Shown here: positions 13,888 through 14,939 of the stretch, in pieces
How positions within the stretch are numbered: position 1 is the stretch's first letter
Layout of the letters: the number at the start of each line of letters is the position of its first letter
Source of the DNA: Flavobacterium sp.
GTDB taxonomy: Bacteria; Bacteroidota; Bacteroidia; Flavobacteriales; Flavobacteriaceae
NCBI GenBank assembly: GCA_018062725.1
Contig: JAGORP010000048.1
Location: forward strand, 1-14,939
DNA length: 14,939 nucleotides
Direction of reading: 5' to 3'
The notes under the pieces: generated by a model
The model's input: the letters and a program-made list of their open reading frames with translations, nothing else
What the model was told of the DNA's origin: nothing
The model's database searches: none
Program-made: the position numbers and the translations under genes

Positions 13888-14448
13888 TTATAAATCTTCT
13901 ATTGATATTCTTCTTTTTTGTTTGAGTTGTTTGAAGTGTGAGGGAGATAATCCGGTCACTTTCTTGAACTGACTCGATAAATGTGCCACACTACTGTATC
14001 CCAATTTCCAGGCAATCTCTGTAATGTTGTGTTCGTCATAAATGATGAGTTCTTTGATGCGTTCTATTTTATGCGAAATAATGAATTGTTCAATAGTTAC
14101 TCCTTGTACTTCGGAAAACATATTGGCTAGATAGGTATAGTTGTGGTCTAGTTTTTCAGAGAGATAGTCGGAGAAGTTGACTTTGATAATTTCATCTGAA
14201 TGATGCACCATTTCAATAATTACGGTTTTAATTTTTTCGATTAAAATAGCTCTTTTGTCATCCATTAACTCTAAACCGCAATCCAACAATCCTCGTTTTA
14301 GCAATTCTCGTTTTTCTGAATTTAAGTTTTCCATAATCTCAACTTCTCCTAAATCAACAACGATAAAATGAAGTCCTAATTTCTTGAGCTCACCTCTAAC
14401 CGCCAGTTTACAACGATTACTAACCATGTATTTTATATAGAGTTTCAC
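13888..14448 (-). CDS. AraC-family regulator with a small ferredoxin-like N-terminal region
   Basis: This encodes 186 residues. The C-terminal half (about 80-175) is an AraC DNA-binding domain: YTYLANMFSEVQGVTIEQFI forms the first HTH and NITEIAWKLGYSSVAHLSSQFKKVTGLSPSHFK the second, with the family-typical FKxxTGxSPxxFK end. The first 75 residues are not a cupin. MKLYIKYMVSNRCKLAV, GLHFIVVDLGEVEIM and LLKRGLLDCGLELMDD fit a beta-alpha-beta-beta-alpha-beta pattern like a degenerate heavy-metal-associated domain lacking CxxC. This type recurs in Bacteroidota (recalled). It is the first gene of the operon with the hybrid kinase and receiver, and the only DNA-binding protein of the right half of the window. 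Its own promoter carries the same tandem half-sites as four neighbouring promoters. Confidence 0.9.
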   Translation of the reverse strand: MKLYIKYMVSNRCKLAVRGELKKLGLHFIVVDLGEVEIMENLNSEKRELLKRGLLDCGLELMDDKRAILIEKIKTVIIEMVHHSDEIIKVNFSDYLSEKLDHNYTYLANMFSEVQGVTIEQFIISHKIERIKELIIYDEHNITEIAWKLGYSSVAHLSSQFKKVTGLSPSHFKQLKQKRRISIEDL

Positions 14449-14471
14449 AACAATTTGGTTTAGACAAGACT

Positions 14472-14536
14472 TTCAAAGGTGGTTAATATTGAGAGAAAGA
14501 CTGTTGTATAACTATAGATTAAAGTTATATAATTAA
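14472..14536 (-). promoter_or_regulatory. AraC-kinase-receiver operon promoter with tandem 21-bp half-sites
   Basis: Minus strand: outer core TATAAC (14524-14529; extended TTAATTATATAAC), inner TACAAC (14503-14508), 25 bp, then CACCTTTGAA with TTTGAA at 14472-14477, 23 bp before the ATG. Cores are 21 bp apart. The box deviates from TTTACA but keeps CTTTG of the general consensus. Confidence 0.65.
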
Positions 14537-14818
14537 CAGTTTTTTTGTGGTAATTGTATGCTTTTCAAGCGAATAAACTCGTGTGAAGGTACGTATTTAT
14601 TATTTGGAATTGCCCATTACATAAAATACTATGAAACGAAATGAAATAGGGAAGAATTTTAAAGAAATAAGAGCGTAAATCCTTAGCTAAATAATGACTA
14701 CGCCCTTTCAAACAGATATCAGCATTGAAATAGAAAGTAGCTTGAAAACAAGACTATGTAAAAATCTACTTTTGATTAAGGGATTGACTGCGTCTTTCCC
14801 AACAAAGCTCCACTTTGA
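14537..14818. other. intergenic stretch without a recognisable gene
   Basis: This lies between the AraC promoter and the inverted repeat beside the tRNA. The only open frame (from 14694, plus strand, 64 codons) runs through both arms of the inverted repeat into the tRNA gene and resembles nothing known. The minus strand has short open stretches (one ends GALLGKTQSIP near 14770), also unrecognised; they could be remnants. No terminator or promoter is convincing here. Confidence 0.5.
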
Positions 14819-14880
14819 AAATATAAATGGTAAAAAAATAATTTCAAGTAAACTTGATTATTTTTTTACCATTTATATTT
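14819..14880. repeat. 24-bp perfect inverted repeat beside tRNA-Leu
   Basis: The left arm 14819-14842 and right arm 14857-14880 are perfect reverse complements over 24 bp; each arm is 20 A/T plus the core GGTA/TACC and neighbours. The 14-base loop contains a further small stem, CAAG-TAAA-CTTG. It starts five bases from the 3' end of the tRNA gene. It may serve as the tRNA terminator, although no T-run follows on the minus strand, or be a remnant of a small mobile repeat. Confidence 0.85.
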
Positions 14881-14885
14881 ATTTG

Positions 14886-14939
14886 TGACCACGGTGGGAT
14901 TTGAACCCACACGCCCTTACGAGCACCACCCCCTCAAGA
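14886..14939 (-). tRNA. tRNA-Leu (anticodon GAG), cut by the window end
   Basis: Only the 3' 54 bases are present. On the minus strand they give two bases of the anticodon stem, the loop TTGAGGG with GAG anticodon, the 3' stem GGTGG, a long class II variable arm (GCTC-GTAA-GGGC), the T arm GTGGG-TTCAAAT-CCCAC, the acceptor 3' strand CGTGGTC and discriminator A. The long variable arm plus GAG identifies leucine (codons CUC/CUU). CCA is not encoded; the next bases are CAA. The D arm and 5' acceptor strand lie outside the window. Confidence 0.93.

Noticed and set aside
14694..14888. A 64-codon plus-strand open frame beginning MTTPFQTD.
   Set aside because: It runs through both arms of the inverted repeat and ends in the tRNA gene; composition and product resemble no gene.
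1..14939. CRISPR arrays, insertion sequences or integrases.
   Set aside because: No regularly spaced direct repeats, transposase or recombinase motifs were found on either strand.

Overview
The window looks like chromosomal DNA of a Flavobacterium-type member of the Bacteroidota. It is AT-rich and has no obvious Shine-Dalgarno sequences. Many genes have the TAnnTTTG promoter box typical of this phylum, the tRNA gene has no encoded CCA end, and several families are typical of flavobacteria (DUF4252, a compact zeaxanthin gene set, flavobacterial outer-membrane beta-barrels).

Layout, left to right. (1) Positions 2-1501, plus strand: the end of a secreted beta-propeller protein, then a two-gene operon of a small membrane protein and a DUF4252 protein. 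(2) Positions 1528-6450: a carotenoid locus. crtI-crtB-crtZ form a tight minus-strand operon. Upstream of it lies a MerR-type regulator with a CarH/LitR-like cobalamin-binding half, and crtY is divergent from that regulator. The enzymes convert geranylgeranyl diphosphate through phytoene, lycopene and beta-carotene to zeaxanthin; crtE is not in the window. (3) Positions 6556-7083: a secreted protein of unknown function. (4) Positions 7274-9197, minus strand: a six-gene operon of stress and envelope type (CsbD, beta-barrel, a 50-aa DUF5670/Lmo0937-like membrane protein, YtxH, DUF1469-type holin-like protein, unknown). (5) Positions 9309-11175: three single minus-strand genes (beta-barrel, low-affinity iron permease family, coiled-coil lipoprotein). 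(6) Positions 11322-14448: an operon of an AraC-type regulator, a hybrid histidine kinase with a Hpt domain, and a stand-alone receiver. (7) An intergenic stretch ending in a 24-bp perfect inverted repeat beside a tRNA-Leu(GAG) cut by the window edge.

The main observation is that five promoters in regions 4-6 share one architecture on the minus strand. Each has two direct copies of a half-site (consensus GAATnnTAYAAC for the outer copy) exactly 21 bp apart, followed after 25 bp (24 in one case) by a TTTACA/TTTGAA box. They precede the csbD operon, the 162-aa beta-barrel, the permease-like gene, the lipoprotein and the AraC-kinase-receiver operon itself. A 21-bp direct repeat next to the promoter is the geometry of an AraC-family activator, so these genes may form one local, autoregulated stress/envelope regulon.

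A second arrangement is seen at the carotenoid genes. The TAnnTTTG box of crtI (two copies 21 bp apart), of the regulator gene and of crtY runs into the same GTTwAAm extension, giving a TAnnTTTGTTWAAM element. This suggests that the B12/light-type MerR protein represses all three transcription units and itself.
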